In this document: in pieces, positions 18,401 through 27,244 of the stretch
Layout of the letters: each line of letters starts with the position of its first letter
Position numbering within the stretch: position 1 is the stretch's first letter
Source: Parapedobacter pyrenivorans
GTDB lineage: Bacteria > Bacteroidota > Bacteroidia > Sphingobacteriales > Sphingobacteriaceae
Assembly: GCF_014636865.1 (NCBI RefSeq)
Contig: NZ_BMER01000001.1
Location: forward strand, 2,654,718 to 2,718,717
Direction: 5' to 3'
Length of the DNA: 64,000 nt
The notes under the pieces: generated by a model
Databases searched by the model: none
Told to the model about the DNA's origin: nothing
Seen by the model: the letters and a program-made list of their open reading frames with translations, nothing else
Translations under genes and position numbers: made by a program

Positions 18401-21400
18401 GTGATATGGGGGAATGAAGTGGAAGGTGACCCGACTGATCCGTCCGCATCCATATCCATATCATTGGGAGGCGATGTAACCGTCGCCAATAGTTTGGTCG
18501 CTCATTTGGGTGGAAGCGCGAACTGGAATAATGCAATAGGCATCCTGGACGGAGGCAATAACATCGACGTCGATCCGGTATTTGTGAGCACCACGCCCGG
18601 CGACGCCGGTTATTTGCAATTAAGCGCATGCAGCCCTGCCATCAGCACGGGCAGCAACCCCGCATACATCGATGCCGGCGGAGATCTGGCAGATGATCTT
18701 GACATGGGCGGCAACCCGCGGGTGTATGACTTTGCCGGCGACGGTGTGATAGACATGGGAGCCTATGAATATCAAGGAGAGCGATTGTTTGTTCAGTCGT
18801 TGGTCGTACCGGATGCCGTGCCGGTTGCCTATGGTACCGCGCTGGAAGATGTAGGGGGCTTACCTACCTCGGTTACGGCTACCCTGAGCGACGATACGGA
18901 TGTTTCCATACCATTGGATGGTAATTTGGCAAACTGGACATTAGCCGGTCCTGCCGGCGGCGCGTATGATGGTGATATGGCGGGTACCTATGTGTTTGCC
19001 GTACCGCTATCGATACCGGAAACCGAATGCTATCTCAATCCGGAAAACCTACAGGCGAAAGTCATTATCGTGGTGGCGAAGGGTATGCCGGTATTGACTG
19101 CTTCATGGAACGGTGCTTCGATTGACGTAGATGAAGGGCTTTCCCTGACCTATGGCGACATCGGCGAGCTGTTGGTCAGCTTTACCGATGCCAATGGTGA
19201 ACTAACCTATGCATTCGGTCATGACGACGCGCCGCCACTCGATCTGACAAACCTGAGCGCCGTCGCGGCACAACAGGCGGGAACGGCGACATTAACCATT
19301 GCGCAGGAAGAAACGGATAATTTCGAGGCGACTGCCATTGAAATTGCCGTTACTGTTGCGGAGCAGCCGATTACTATCGTGGCTATCACCAATCAGGGTA
19401 AAGTGTATGGCGCGGACGAGCCTGCCGCATATGGCTATGCGCTGGCCGAAGGCGATGTGCTGGCTTTTGATGACGGGTTGACCGATATCGTTTCGGCGGC
19501 ATCGCGCGAGGAAGGCGAGGATGTGGGTGCTTATGATATCGAACTGACGTTTGGAGGCGACCAAGCAGACAATTACGCCATTACCTTCGAAGTGGATAAT
19601 AATGCCTTCGTGGTAATACCGTTGGAGATCACGGTAATAGCGACAGATGAAGCCAAGGTATTCGGTGAGGATGACCCCGTATTAACCTATACGTTCATGC
19701 CGGAATTGATTGGTGACGATGCGTTCACAGGGGAGCTTGGCCGTGAGGAAGGTGAGAACGTGGGGGCTTACACGATTACGCGAGGTGACCTGTCGTTGAG
19801 TACTAACTACGACATCACTTTTGAAGCTGGGGCGCTGACGATCACACCAGCTGAATACGACGGTGTTGAATTCAACAACGGCTCCTTCGTCTACGATGGC
19901 ACGGAACACCTACTTGAACTGACAGGTGAACTACCGGAAGGGGCAACGGCGGCCTATGAAATCGACGGCGAACCGGGCAATGGTGCCAGCGAGGCAGGCA
20001 CCTATGTGGTGAAAGCGATTGTGGATGGCGGTGAGAATTACACAGATATGGAGTTGACGGCTACACTAAGCATCGCTCCACTGGAGATCATGGTTACAGC
20101 AGCCGATAAAACGAAGGTGTTTGGTACGGACGACCCCGTTTTGACCTATACGTTCTCGCCGGAATTGGCTGGCGACGACGCCTTCGCAGGAGCACTGACC
20201 CGTGAATCGGGTGAAGAAGTAGGTAGCTACGCGATTACGGCGGGGAACCTGACAGCAGGCGATAATTACAGCATAGCTTTTGAAGCAGGCACACTAACCA
20301 TCACGAGGGATGGATATGAAGACATAAGATTAAACGATTTGTCATCTACCTATGACGGCACCGAACATACGCTTACCCTTACGGGCGATCTGCCCGGGGG
20401 AGCGTCGGTGGCCTACGAGATTGATGGCGAGCCAGGTAATGGAGCAATTGATGCGGGTACGTATGAGGTAACTGCGCTGATCGACGGCGGAAATAACTAC
20501 GAATACCTGACACTGAGCGCTACGCTGACAATATCGCCGCTTGGAATCACGGTTATGGCGACGGATAAGGCCAAGGTGCTTGGTACGGAGGATCCGGTAC
20601 TGACGTATACAACCTCACCGGAATTAGTCGGTGACGACACCTTTAGGGGATCACTGACTCGCGAAGATGGGGAGGATGTAGGAGACTATGCCATCCTGCA
20701 GGGCGCGCTAACCGCGGGCGATAACTACGCGATCAGCTTTTTGAGGGGCACTTTCACGATTAAACCGCGAGTATCGCGGCCAATTACAGGCATTGACTTC
20801 GACGATGGTATGTTCCCCTATGATGGCACAGCGCATCGGTTGACCATCAAGGGCAAGCTACCTGAGGGGGTATCATTGGTATATACCAACAATGACCGCA
20901 CGGACGTGGGTAGCCAACAGGTTATCGCCACGATGAGAGGAGACGGGTACGAAACGTTGGTCTTGACGGCTACATTGGGGGTCATCCGCGCTGAACGAAC
21001 CCTGGATTTCCCGGTTCTACCGGAAAAAACCTACGGCGATGCGGACTTCGATGCAGCTGCGATGGCCAGCAGCAGGGAAGTGATCAGTTACACGAGCAGC
21101 AATCCGGATGTGGCGGAAGTGACGGTGGATGGTGGGATAACTATTACCGGCGCTGGCGAGACAACGATTACGGCATCGGTGCCGGAAAATGCGAACTATA
21201 ACAGCCGGCCACAGGAAAGCCGAATACTGACTGTAAATAAGGCGCAGCAGGTCATCACACTCACGGCTCCGACTGAAGTCGACCGCGATGCAGGTACGGT
21301 GGAGGTGATCGCCACCAGCAGCAGTGGGCTGCCTGTCGAGCTCTCCGTGGACGACATCGAGGTTGCCTCACTAAGCGGCGCCGCGTTGAATATCCGGCGC

Positions 21401-21787
21401 TTGGGCACGGTGCGTATCACCGCCACACAGGACGGCGACGCAAACCATGAGGCTGCTGAGCCAGTGCAGGTCACTATTCGTGTGGTGGATCCTTCATCCG
21501 ACCTGCCCATCCGGGTACATCCTGTCATATCGCCGAATGGCGACGGCATCAATGAATTCCTGATGATTGAGGCGATACAGGACTATCCGGAAAACCGGGT
21601 AACGATTTTTAATCGCAACGGTACGTTGCTGTGGGAAGCGAGTGGGTATGACAACAACCGAATGGCCTTTCGCGGTATCAGCACAAGTCAGCTGCTGTTG
21701 CCAGCGGGTACCTATTTCTATCTTGTAGAGGTGAGGGATGGGAATACGTGGAAGCATGAGAAAGGGTGGTTTGTGTTGCGGTATTAG
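15428..21787 (+). CDS. Giant type IX-secreted surface protein (BspA-like, beta-helix, MBG repeats)
   Basis: Probable cell-surface adhesin exported by the type IX system. From ATG 15428 it has 2119 residues: signal peptide (ending VTFAQ), PKD-like start, a BspA/DUF285 block (about 145-280, repeats such as NGDLSGWDVSAVTDMASMF), a second DUF285 block (about 470-580), a glycine-rich right-handed beta-helix (about 670-1120, with CSPAISTGSNPAYIDAGGD), a series of MBG domains (about 1130-1855) with an exact 153-residue period in part, a bacterial Ig-like segment, and a C-terminal gliding-associated sorting domain (about 2030-2119; VISPNGDGINEFLMIE, then GTYFYLVEVRDG). The sorting domain is of the B type that goes with PorP/SprF proteins, and such a gene follows. 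MPSIRLWATL at 15455 is an alternative start. Confidence 0.93.
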   Translation: MERFLPRLRMPSIRLWATLMFVLVSLVTFAQDAFITTWKTDNPGESITIPVSPDVTGYSYTVDWGDGNTSPGQTGDAIHSYTTAGTFTVTITGNFPAIKLGAHGIDVTHKLMSIEQWGDMAWTSMEGAFSGARYMVSNATDVPDLSGVSSLSRMFDGAEAFNGDLSGWDVSAVTDMASMFYNAFAFNGNITGWDVSNVTNMRGMFWQASVFNQDIGGWNVGKVEDMSYMFYQAPVFNQDLSGWDVSSVTTMNSMFFIALDFDQSLGSWDISNVTDMDDMLLSTGLSSANYGATLIGWAGLSTVPSNVTLDATGQEYCPATAAANARQQLIDKGWTIIGDTEATDCGGGVGPADPNHFVTVWKTDIDGGTGPDQIKIPAVGEFTYTWVDTNNPAATGAGSGTDETIVTFPQSGSYEVRIVPTGSTPFHAIQLYYNFAGNDASKLLEVKSWGTIHWSRFVFYGCDNLKITATDIPDLAGVTDLSFTFSKSGIESIPNINEWDVSTVTNLSNLFEDVTGFNQSLDNWDVSNVTSLNFLFDGASSFNQPLDTWDVSSVTNFDYLFRDASSFDQSLDAWNLESFVGSVGVFFQSGMSCENYSYTLYGWATNPNTKADAIFHPWSPMEYSPDVVPYRDFLINDLGWDITGDALGTCSITLPGTPIAPDADNILYVDINVNTMATGYTGAGDSWENAIPQLADALKWAREQHDGGSPGWTETEPLRIFVAKGTYLPLYHAADAQYTTDGGRDNSFVLVPNVQLYGGFDPIAGIESLEDARSLPDMNSPEQGTILSGDFNGNDNTTNYDNHTENAHHVTIVSGNVGSALMDGFTVTGGYATGNTSGSSVMGRTVYRFFGGGTYLVSSSPQLTHIVWSNNLGEWGGGLYNTTSLSTEIGSPELSNVTFYRNMAPGGGGGIRNFVGSVDIKQAIFAHNGAGLVEDGTSSGPGGGIYSSGNGTSLSVTNATFYRNWIVGVFIPHFDGGAIQVEQTSTLLNNVVIWGNEVEGDPTDPSASISISLGGDVTVANSLVAHLGGSANWNNAIGILDGGNNIDVDPVFVSTTPGDAGYLQLSACSPAISTGSNPAYIDAGGDLADDLDMGGNPRVYDFAGDGVIDMGAYEYQGERLFVQSLVVPDAVPVAYGTALEDVGGLPTSVTATLSDDTDVSIPLDGNLANWTLAGPAGGAYDGDMAGTYVFAVPLSIPETECYLNPENLQAKVIIVVAKGMPVLTASWNGASIDVDEGLSLTYGDIGELLVSFTDANGELTYAFGHDDAPPLDLTNLSAVAAQQAGTATLTIAQEETDNFEATAIEIAVTVAEQPITIVAITNQGKVYGADEPAAYGYALAEGDVLAFDDGLTDIVSAASREEGEDVGAYDIELTFGGDQADNYAITFEVDNNAFVVIPLEITVIATDEAKVFGEDDPVLTYTFMPELIGDDAFTGELGREEGENVGAYTITRGDLSLSTNYDITFEAGALTITPAEYDGVEFNNGSFVYDGTEHLLELTGELPEGATAAYEIDGEPGNGASEAGTYVVKAIVDGGENYTDMELTATLSIAPLEIMVTAADKTKVFGTDDPVLTYTFSPELAGDDAFAGALTRESGEEVGSYAITAGNLTAGDNYSIAFEAGTLTITRDGYEDIRLNDLSSTYDGTEHTLTLTGDLPGGASVAYEIDGEPGNGAIDAGTYEVTALIDGGNNYEYLTLSATLTISPLGITVMATDKAKVLGTEDPVLTYTTSPELVGDDTFRGSLTREDGEDVGDYAILQGALTAGDNYAISFLRGTFTIKPRVSRPITGIDFDDGMFPYDGTAHRLTIKGKLPEGVSLVYTNNDRTDVGSQQVIATMRGDGYETLVLTATLGVIRAERTLDFPVLPEKTYGDADFDAAAMASSREVISYTSSNPDVAEVTVDGGITITGAGETTITASVPENANYNSRPQESRILTVNKAQQVITLTAPTEVDRDAGTVEVIATSSSGLPVELSVDDIEVASLSGAALNIRRLGTVRITATQDGDANHEAAEPVQVTIRVVDPSSDLPIRVHPVISPNGDGINEFLMIEAIQDYPENRVTIFNRNGTLLWEASGYDNNRMAFRGISTSQLLLPAGTYFYLVEVRDGNTWKHEKGWFVLRY
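19625..20994 (+). repeat. Three in-frame 459-bp units coding tandem MBG pairs
   Basis: Homologous unit starts lie at 19625, 20084 and 20543, exactly 459 bases (153 residues) apart. Each encodes a VFGxDDPVLTYT-type module followed by a YDGTEHxLxLTGxLP and YEIDGEPGNG-type module; the third has diverged at its end. Constant length with scattered base differences suggests duplication followed by drift inside the adhesin. Confidence 0.85.
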
Positions 21788-21813
21788 GCACTAGATAGTA
21801 AACAGCAGACAAA

Positions 21814-22707
21814 ATGAGACGGAATCTATTCATAATATTGGCGGGTATACTGACAAGCACTGGCTTACAGGCACAGCAACCACTCACACATACACAGCAC
21901 GGACAGTTACGCACGGTGGTCAATCCGGCCGCCAGCCTGATGCGTATGAGCGGCGAAGTAAGCGTAATCGGCCGCAGGCAATGGGTCGGTTTGGACGGCG
22001 CTCCAACGGTGTTCTGGGGCAGCGGCCACGTGGGGTTTGCAAAAGTTGGTGCCACGGCGGGTTTAAACATCCGCCATGAAAGCCTCGCGGTCGAGCGATT
22101 GACGGAGGCAAGTGCATTTTTCGCCAAGAGCGTGCGAATATCGGAAACAGAGTACCTCGGTCTGTCGCTCAATGCAGGCATGAGTTACCTTGACGGCCGT
22201 TTCTCGCAGCTGGACCCGATGGATCCGGCTTTTCGTGAGGACGTAAGGGAAACGGACGCACTGGTTGGCTTTGGCGTGATGCTTTACCGCCCGGAACGGT
22301 ACTATGTAGGACTATCGCTGCCACGGCTGATGCTGGGCAATCTCGGGCTGACAGATGACAGCCGTTATGAATTCAGTAACATTTACCACCTAACGGCCGG
22401 AGCGCTATTCGCACTGGGAGCCGACTTCCAGTTCCGGCCGTCGTTATTGGTTACCTACTCGGAGAGCCTGCGACCCCAAACGGAGGCTTCGGCCCTGGTA
22501 TTCATTAAGCGGGTATTCGGTATCGGAGCAAATGTGCGGAGCTATGGGGAGGTTGCGGGGATGGCGCAGTTCAATTTTGGAGGATTCGGGTTGGGTTATA
22601 GCTATCAATTCAACCCCGGCAACCAACCGTTGAATCGGCGTATTAATAATACCACACACGAAATCGGGCTTAGCTATCGGTTTGATAAGGCGATAGGATT
22701 ATTATAA
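21814..22707 (+). CDS. Type IX secretion membrane protein, PorP/SprF family
   Basis: Outer-membrane beta-barrel of 297 residues that helps secrete or anchor cargo with B-type sorting domains. It has a signal peptide (ILAGILTSTGLQAQQ), the early HTQHGQLRTVVNPAASLM segment, LSLNAGMSYLDGRFSQLDP, and a barrel ending HEIGLSYRFDKAIGLL, all typical of the family. It starts 26 bases after the giant surface protein, so the two form a cargo-partner pair. Confidence 0.9.
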   Translation: MRRNLFIILAGILTSTGLQAQQPLTHTQHGQLRTVVNPAASLMRMSGEVSVIGRRQWVGLDGAPTVFWGSGHVGFAKVGATAGLNIRHESLAVERLTEASAFFAKSVRISETEYLGLSLNAGMSYLDGRFSQLDPMDPAFREDVRETDALVGFGVMLYRPERYYVGLSLPRLMLGNLGLTDDSRYEFSNIYHLTAGALFALGADFQFRPSLLVTYSESLRPQTEASALVFIKRVFGIGANVRSYGEVAGMAQFNFGGFGLGYSYQFNPGNQPLNRRINNTTHEIGLSYRFDKAIGLL

Positions 22708-22758
22708 AGTGAAACTAAACCGATCTGTTTTACGTTAATGCGTTAAATAGGCGCCCCG

Positions 22759-23847
22759 ATGAATCTCGCAGTAATTGGTCAATCTGGGTTGCCTTGTTAT
22801 AACGTTATGCGATTATTTGTACATAAGTTAACGCATTGGGAATACTGGCCTGCATGGCTTATTTATTTTCCCGTGGCGTTTGCCTGGGTGTATTGGATTA
22901 TTCGTTGGCGCCGGCCGACCTTTTTCTTGGAAGTGAATCCGGGAATCAAAAACAGTGGCTTTTGTAACGTGAGCAAAATGGAAATCCATCGGCGGTTGCC
23001 TTACTCGGTTTATCCCGAGACGGTGTTTGTAAATTGTGATGAATATTCGGCCATGCCAGAAAACGAGGTGGCGGCATTGGGATTTCCGTTGATTGCCAAG
23101 CCGGATTTCGGCGTACGAAGCATGGGGGTGAAGCTGATACACAATATGAACGAATTGCATGCCTACCACCGGCGCGCTTCGTTTAATTACCTAATCCAGG
23201 AGTATATTGATCTTCCCTGTGAAGCCGGTGTTTTTTTTGTACGTATGCCCGGTGAACGCAAAGGTGTGATTACGGGCATTACCGGCAAGACGTTTTTTGC
23301 GGTAGTGGGTGACGGGGTTTCAACCATTGAGCAGTTGATGAGGCAAACGCCAAGGGGTGTGCTCCAATGGACGTGGCTGCGACGCGAAAAGCTGTCCGAC
23401 TACGGGCGCATACCCAAGTTGAACGAAACCGTTCGCTTGATGCCATTTGGGAACCATTGCCGGGGTACACTGTTTACGGACGAAAGCCATCGGATAAATG
23501 AACAGCTAACGGCGACGATCAACCGAATATGCCACTGTATCGGCGAATTTTACTATGGTAGATTGGATATTCGCTTCAATACCTGGAACGAGTTTGCAGC
23601 GGGATTGAATTTCCGGATTGTTGAAGTGAACGGCGCCTTGAGCGAGCCTACCCATTGTTATGATCCCAAGCATTCCTACGGTTTTGCTGTTAGGGAGTTT
23701 ATACGGCACCACCGATATATGTGTCGTATTAGCAACGAATTGTATCGTCGTGGGGCATCCGTGGACCGCCTGGACTTCCGCATGTTCTTACGCGAGTTGG
23801 ATAGCCACCGAAAGGCGTTGGCCCGAATCAGGACGGTTAATAGCTGA
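22759..23847 (+). CDS. Membrane-anchored ATP-grasp protein of unknown substrate
   Basis: Predicted ATP-dependent ligase. The 362 residues have one N-terminal membrane segment (about 31-48, PAWLIYFPVAFAWVYWII), then an ATP-grasp fold: FPLIAKPDFGVRSMGVKLI (first nucleotide-binding lysine region), YLIQEYIDLPCEAGVFFV, and the metal-binding end GRLDIRF with FRIVEVNGALSEPTHCYDP. The closest general class is D-alanine ligase-like ATP-grasp, but length and anchor differ and I cannot name a product. ATG 22807 (MRLFVHKLTHWEY) is an alternative start that keeps the anchor. It follows the PorP/SprF gene and is convergent with gltA. A role in modifying envelope material is possible but only inferred. Confidence 0.72.
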   Translation: MNLAVIGQSGLPCYNVMRLFVHKLTHWEYWPAWLIYFPVAFAWVYWIIRWRRPTFFLEVNPGIKNSGFCNVSKMEIHRRLPYSVYPETVFVNCDEYSAMPENEVAALGFPLIAKPDFGVRSMGVKLIHNMNELHAYHRRASFNYLIQEYIDLPCEAGVFFVRMPGERKGVITGITGKTFFAVVGDGVSTIEQLMRQTPRGVLQWTWLRREKLSDYGRIPKLNETVRLMPFGNHCRGTLFTDESHRINEQLTATINRICHCIGEFYYGRLDIRFNTWNEFAAGLNFRIVEVNGALSEPTHCYDPKHSYGFAVREFIRHHRYMCRISNELYRRGASVDRLDFRMFLRELDSHRKALARIRTVNS

Positions 23848-23879
23848 CGTGATGAATAACTGTGGCTGTTCGCGACAGG

Positions 23880-25166
23880 CTATCGCTGGTCCAATGGCAC
23901 GTAATCCCGTTTGGTATCGCCCGTATAGACCTGGCGAGGCCTTCCAATAGGTTCTTTATTCGCTTTCATCTCTTTCCATTGAGCAATCCAGCCCGGTAAA
24001 CGGCCTAATGCAAACAGTACGGTAAACATATCGGTGGGGAAGCCTAAAGCCCGATAGATGATGCCGGAATAGAAGTCCACATTGGGATAAAGCTTGCGAT
24101 CGACAAAATATTGGTCTTTGAGGGCCGCTGCTTCCAATTCCTTGGCAATCTCCAATACAGGATCGTCGATACCCAATTTATCGAGCACATCGTCACATGC
24201 TTTTTTGATGATTTTTGCCCGTGGATCAAAATTCTTGTAAACACGATGCCCGAAACCCATCAGGCGGAAAGGGTCGTTTTTATTTTTGGCTTTAGCAAGC
24301 CATTTGGCGCTGTCTCCACCATCGTTCTTGATGTTTTCGAGCATTTCGATGACAGCTTGGTTCGCTCCGCCGTGCAGCGGCCCCCAAAGCGCGGAAATTC
24401 CGGCGGATATGGAAGCATACAGGTTGGCATTGGAAGATCCCACAATGCGAACCGTAGACGTAGAACAATTCTGCTCATGGTCGGCGTGTAAAATCAAAAG
24501 CTTGTGCATGGCGCTGACCACTGACTTGTCGATGTCGATGTCTTCCGTGATCTGGCCGAATGTCATGTTCATGAAATTATGCACATAGTTGAGGTTATTC
24601 CGCGGATAGATGACGGGATGCCCCAATGATTTCTTGTATATCCAGGAGACGATGGTGGGCATCTTGGCCAACAGTTTCATGATGGTGAGATTTTCGTCTT
24701 CCTCACTGGGATTGGGGTCGAGTGATTCGGGATAAAATGCGGATAATGCGCCTACGAGACAAGACAGCTGACCCATGGGATGCGACTTCGACGGGAAACC
24801 ATCGAAAAATTTCTTCATATCCTCATGAATCAGCGTATGCCGACTGATTTTATTCCTGAAATCGCTTAACGTTTCAGTAGTTGGCAAATCGCCATATATT
24901 AATAAATAAGCTACTTCTAAAAATGTAGATTTCTCGGCCAGTTGTTCAATCGGATAGCCGCGGTAGCGCAATACGCCTTGTTCCCCATCCAAAAATGTAA
25001 TTGCACTTTTTGTTGCTCCCGTGTTCTTGAAACCCGGATCCAGGGTAATCGCACCGGATACATCACGGAGTTTTGAAATGTCAATCGCCTGTTCGTTTTC
25101 GGAACCCGTAATGACGGGTAATTCATGTGATTTGCCGTTTATCGATATGGAAGCTGTTTCTGACAT
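23880..25166 (-). CDS. gltA: Citrate synthase
   Basis: Condenses oxaloacetate and acetyl-CoA to citrate in the TCA cycle; cytoplasmic. The 428 residues match the hexameric bacterial type with the N-terminal beta-rich extension (MSETASISINGKSHELPV). Active-site regions are all present: ALWGPLHGGANQAVIE (histidine), GFGHRVYKNFDPRAKII (histidine and arginine) and YPNVDFYSGIIYRALG (aspartate). It stands alone, convergent with the ATP-grasp gene, with its own promoter just upstream. Confidence 0.97.
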   Translation of the reverse strand: MSETASISINGKSHELPVITGSENEQAIDISKLRDVSGAITLDPGFKNTGATKSAITFLDGEQGVLRYRGYPIEQLAEKSTFLEVAYLLIYGDLPTTETLSDFRNKISRHTLIHEDMKKFFDGFPSKSHPMGQLSCLVGALSAFYPESLDPNPSEEDENLTIMKLLAKMPTIVSWIYKKSLGHPVIYPRNNLNYVHNFMNMTFGQITEDIDIDKSVVSAMHKLLILHADHEQNCSTSTVRIVGSSNANLYASISAGISALWGPLHGGANQAVIEMLENIKNDGGDSAKWLAKAKNKNDPFRLMGFGHRVYKNFDPRAKIIKKACDDVLDKLGIDDPVLEIAKELEAAALKDQYFVDRKLYPNVDFYSGIIYRALGFPTDMFTVLFALGRLPGWIAQWKEMKANKEPIGRPRQVYTGDTKRDYVPLDQR

Positions 25167-25480
25167 AATTTTTTTGGATGAAGTGCAAATGTAATGAAAA
25201 TGGCCGAAAAAAAAGCGTTTAGACAGATTATATTGTTGTGTTAATGTTAATTTAATACGATAACTTAAAGCTGTTTTACGACAAGTGTGGAAGCTATGGC
25301 TGTATCATTTGTAAAGGGTTAGATAGGATTGTGCCTCCCGATTGGGCAGCATTAGCGGTTTTCTAACGGAAATACCGAGCCAAGCTACAAGATGGAAAAG
25401 TTATATCTGCAGGTTAATATCGTCTTAACATCGGTTAAAATTTGACTTTTATGATGTTTTTTTTGCTGTATATTTAACAT
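25167..25480. other. AT-rich intergenic region between gltA and an orphan ORF
   Basis: These 314 bases lie between divergent genes and hold no ORF or RNA I can support. The left end carries the gltA promoter. The right end has a possible promoter for the orphan gene: TTTG at 25441-25444 and TATATTTA at 25469-25476, with a rather long 24-base spacer. Confidence 0.5.
25186..25193 (-). promoter_or_regulatory. Bacteroidota -7 element of gltA
   Basis: Reverse strand TACATTTG matches TAnnTTTG, 20 bases before the gltA start. The -33 zone is T-rich (a run of eight T) without a clear TTG. Confidence 0.55.
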
Positions 25481-26290
25481 ATGTTGTTTGTTATGAGTCA
25501 TGTATTCTTATCGACAATTAATTTTTTAATCACTGAGGCTTTTTATCCAATCGGGGGGTGGCAACAGTATGATTTTGGGGAAGGAATTGTGAAAATTAAT
25601 ATGTATTCATTGCCTGGCAAAGATACAGCAGATTTTGAGCTTTCAACTTATTTATTCCAACCATTTACATACCATGTCAAAGGAGGTAAAGTACTCCGCC
25701 TTGAAGAATCAGAGAAATTTAAGTCAGACCCAAAACAAAATCTAGGGGAGCCTGGGACTAATGAAGTGCAACTGAGTATGATAACACCGTCCTATTTAAT
25801 GGATTTTGACAATAATACTTCTTATCTTTTCCACATTGATAGCAATGGGACATATTACGTTTACCAACAGCCGTTAGAAGATTTTAGCTTAGATGTTTGT
25901 TATAAAGTACTTAAGTCCAGGCAATCAGCGGACAATGTCGAAATAGTTAGTCGTGAACCGATGACATTGCAGAGCAATCCAGATAAGATGGAGTTAAAGG
26001 TGCTTCTTGGAAAAGATACCTGTTCGCTTCAATATGTAGCATTAGCGTGGCCGGTAAATTCTCCATTAAACAGTTTCTTGCCAAACAACGTAAATGGGAA
26101 TGTCTGCCGAATGATTACCCATATTCCGGGAACATCGTCCAATGGCAACTCCACTTCGTTTTATGCGCTGTTTGTGGTTGAAGACGTAGAAGATATGGAG
26201 TTGGCCGACAGCCTTTTTCAGATGCCGCAGAACGCTGTTTATGTGGACAGTATGCAAGAGATTATGGATAGGATCTTTTCATTACAATAA
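25481..26290 (+). CDS. Hypothetical protein, AT-rich orphan
   Basis: I do not recognise this 269-residue protein. After a weakly hydrophobic start (VFLSTINFLITEAFYPIG) it is a mixed alpha/beta sequence with many short beta-like segments and four cysteines; no catalytic motif is apparent. ATG 25493 (MSHVFLST) is an equally good start. Its base composition is AT-richer than the flanks. The stop overlaps the next start by one base (TAATG), so the two are probably translated together. Confidence 0.6.
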   Translation: MLFVMSHVFLSTINFLITEAFYPIGGWQQYDFGEGIVKINMYSLPGKDTADFELSTYLFQPFTYHVKGGKVLRLEESEKFKSDPKQNLGEPGTNEVQLSMITPSYLMDFDNNTSYLFHIDSNGTYYVYQQPLEDFSLDVCYKVLKSRQSADNVEIVSREPMTLQSNPDKMELKVLLGKDTCSLQYVALAWPVNSPLNSFLPNNVNGNVCRMITHIPGTSSNGNSTSFYALFVVEDVEDMELADSLFQMPQNAVYVDSMQEIMDRIFSLQ

Positions 26291-26832
26291 TGAGCTTAAT
26301 TTTTTATATAATGAAACACGTCTCAATCATGTTATTTGTAGGAGCCGCGTCTTTATTTTGGTCTTGCGAAAGCACATCTGATCTGGATGATTTTGTTGAA
26401 AACGAAGCTATTTACGAGTCGAAGCTCGAGGATCTGATTAATTTGGCTCCTTCTGAAAAAGGTGAGGTCACAACCATGCGTAGTCTGGACACGAATCGAC
26501 TTTCGTTTTCCTCCATGAAAGAAGCACACTCAAGTTTTGTAGAGTTAATTTCTCAGTTACATTTGGATGCAATAGATACGCTAGGGCTTTTTATTCCAAG
26601 CGCTGATTTAAAGACAAAGGGAATTACATCGGGACTAAATACAGAAACGATGAGTTTTTCTGACACAGAAACTGCTTATTATTACAGACATGTCCAAAAT
26701 ACCGCAACCGCATACGGCAGCTGGGGTATGATGACGGTCGCATGTAACTACGACTTAAATATAGGCATCACTTATGCATATAATGAATATTCATGGGGGG
26801 TAGACAATATTATTCAGGTAGTATCACAATGA
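26290..26832 (+). CDS. Hypothetical lipoprotein, possibly truncated by a frameshift
   Basis: Unknown family. The protein is 180 residues from ATG 26290 or 173 from ATG 26311; the latter gives a lipoprotein-type signal (MLFVGAASLFWSC). An acidic, helix-prone middle (DLDDFVENEAIYESKLEDL) is followed by a Y-rich C-terminal part (YAYNEYSWG). The next frame begins inside its stop (ATGA) and encodes a beta-type, glycine-rich stretch that looks like a missing C-terminal domain. A one-base shift near the GGGGGG run at about 26799-26804, or near 26828, would join them. Confidence 0.55.
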   Translation: MSLIFYIMKHVSIMLFVGAASLFWSCESTSDLDDFVENEAIYESKLEDLINLAPSEKGEVTTMRSLDTNRLSFSSMKEAHSSFVELISQLHLDAIDTLGLFIPSADLKTKGITSGLNTETMSFSDTETAYYYRHVQNTATAYGSWGMMTVACNYDLNIGITYAYNEYSWGVDNIIQVVSQ

Positions 26833-27116
26833 ATGATCCAAGTGGCCCACTTGTTTCTTATTCAGGGCCAGGTACAGCCTCCGGTTACGTTAATATAACT
26901 CCTGTAAGTGCAGGAGGCGGACAGTTGGCGGGAATGCTGAATGGAAGTGTATCTATCGGAGGGACATCATTGTCGTTTGTCCTTCAGCTTGGAGGAGCTT
27001 ACCAAGTCCAGATGCCGACATTACCTTCGGATAATATACCTCTACCACAATTATGTTTAATAAAACCTTTTATGCTTCGGCTCACTAACTGCTGTCTTGA
27101 AATGACGAAATACTAG
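26829..27116 (+). pseudogene. Probable out-of-frame C-terminal part of the preceding lipoprotein
   Basis: Ninety-five codons from ATG 26829, overlapping the previous stop. The first two thirds read as a beta-rich, glycine/serine-rich domain (SYSGPGTASGYVNITPVSAG; GSVSIGGTSLSFVLQLGG) with no signal sequence of its own; the end (CLIKPFMLRLTNCC) looks degraded. It is best read as the displaced tail of the 26290-26832 product, but an independent small overlapping gene cannot be excluded. Confidence 0.45.
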
Positions 27117-27244
27117 TGGCCGCATTTCAAATTCATCCTGCTTAGTACACCATTACTGAAGCTTCATTACAACCACGGAGACGCCTGCTCTCAATGACGA
27201 TATGCATAACTTGAAATGTATTCATTTTTGGAATTCTATTTTCT

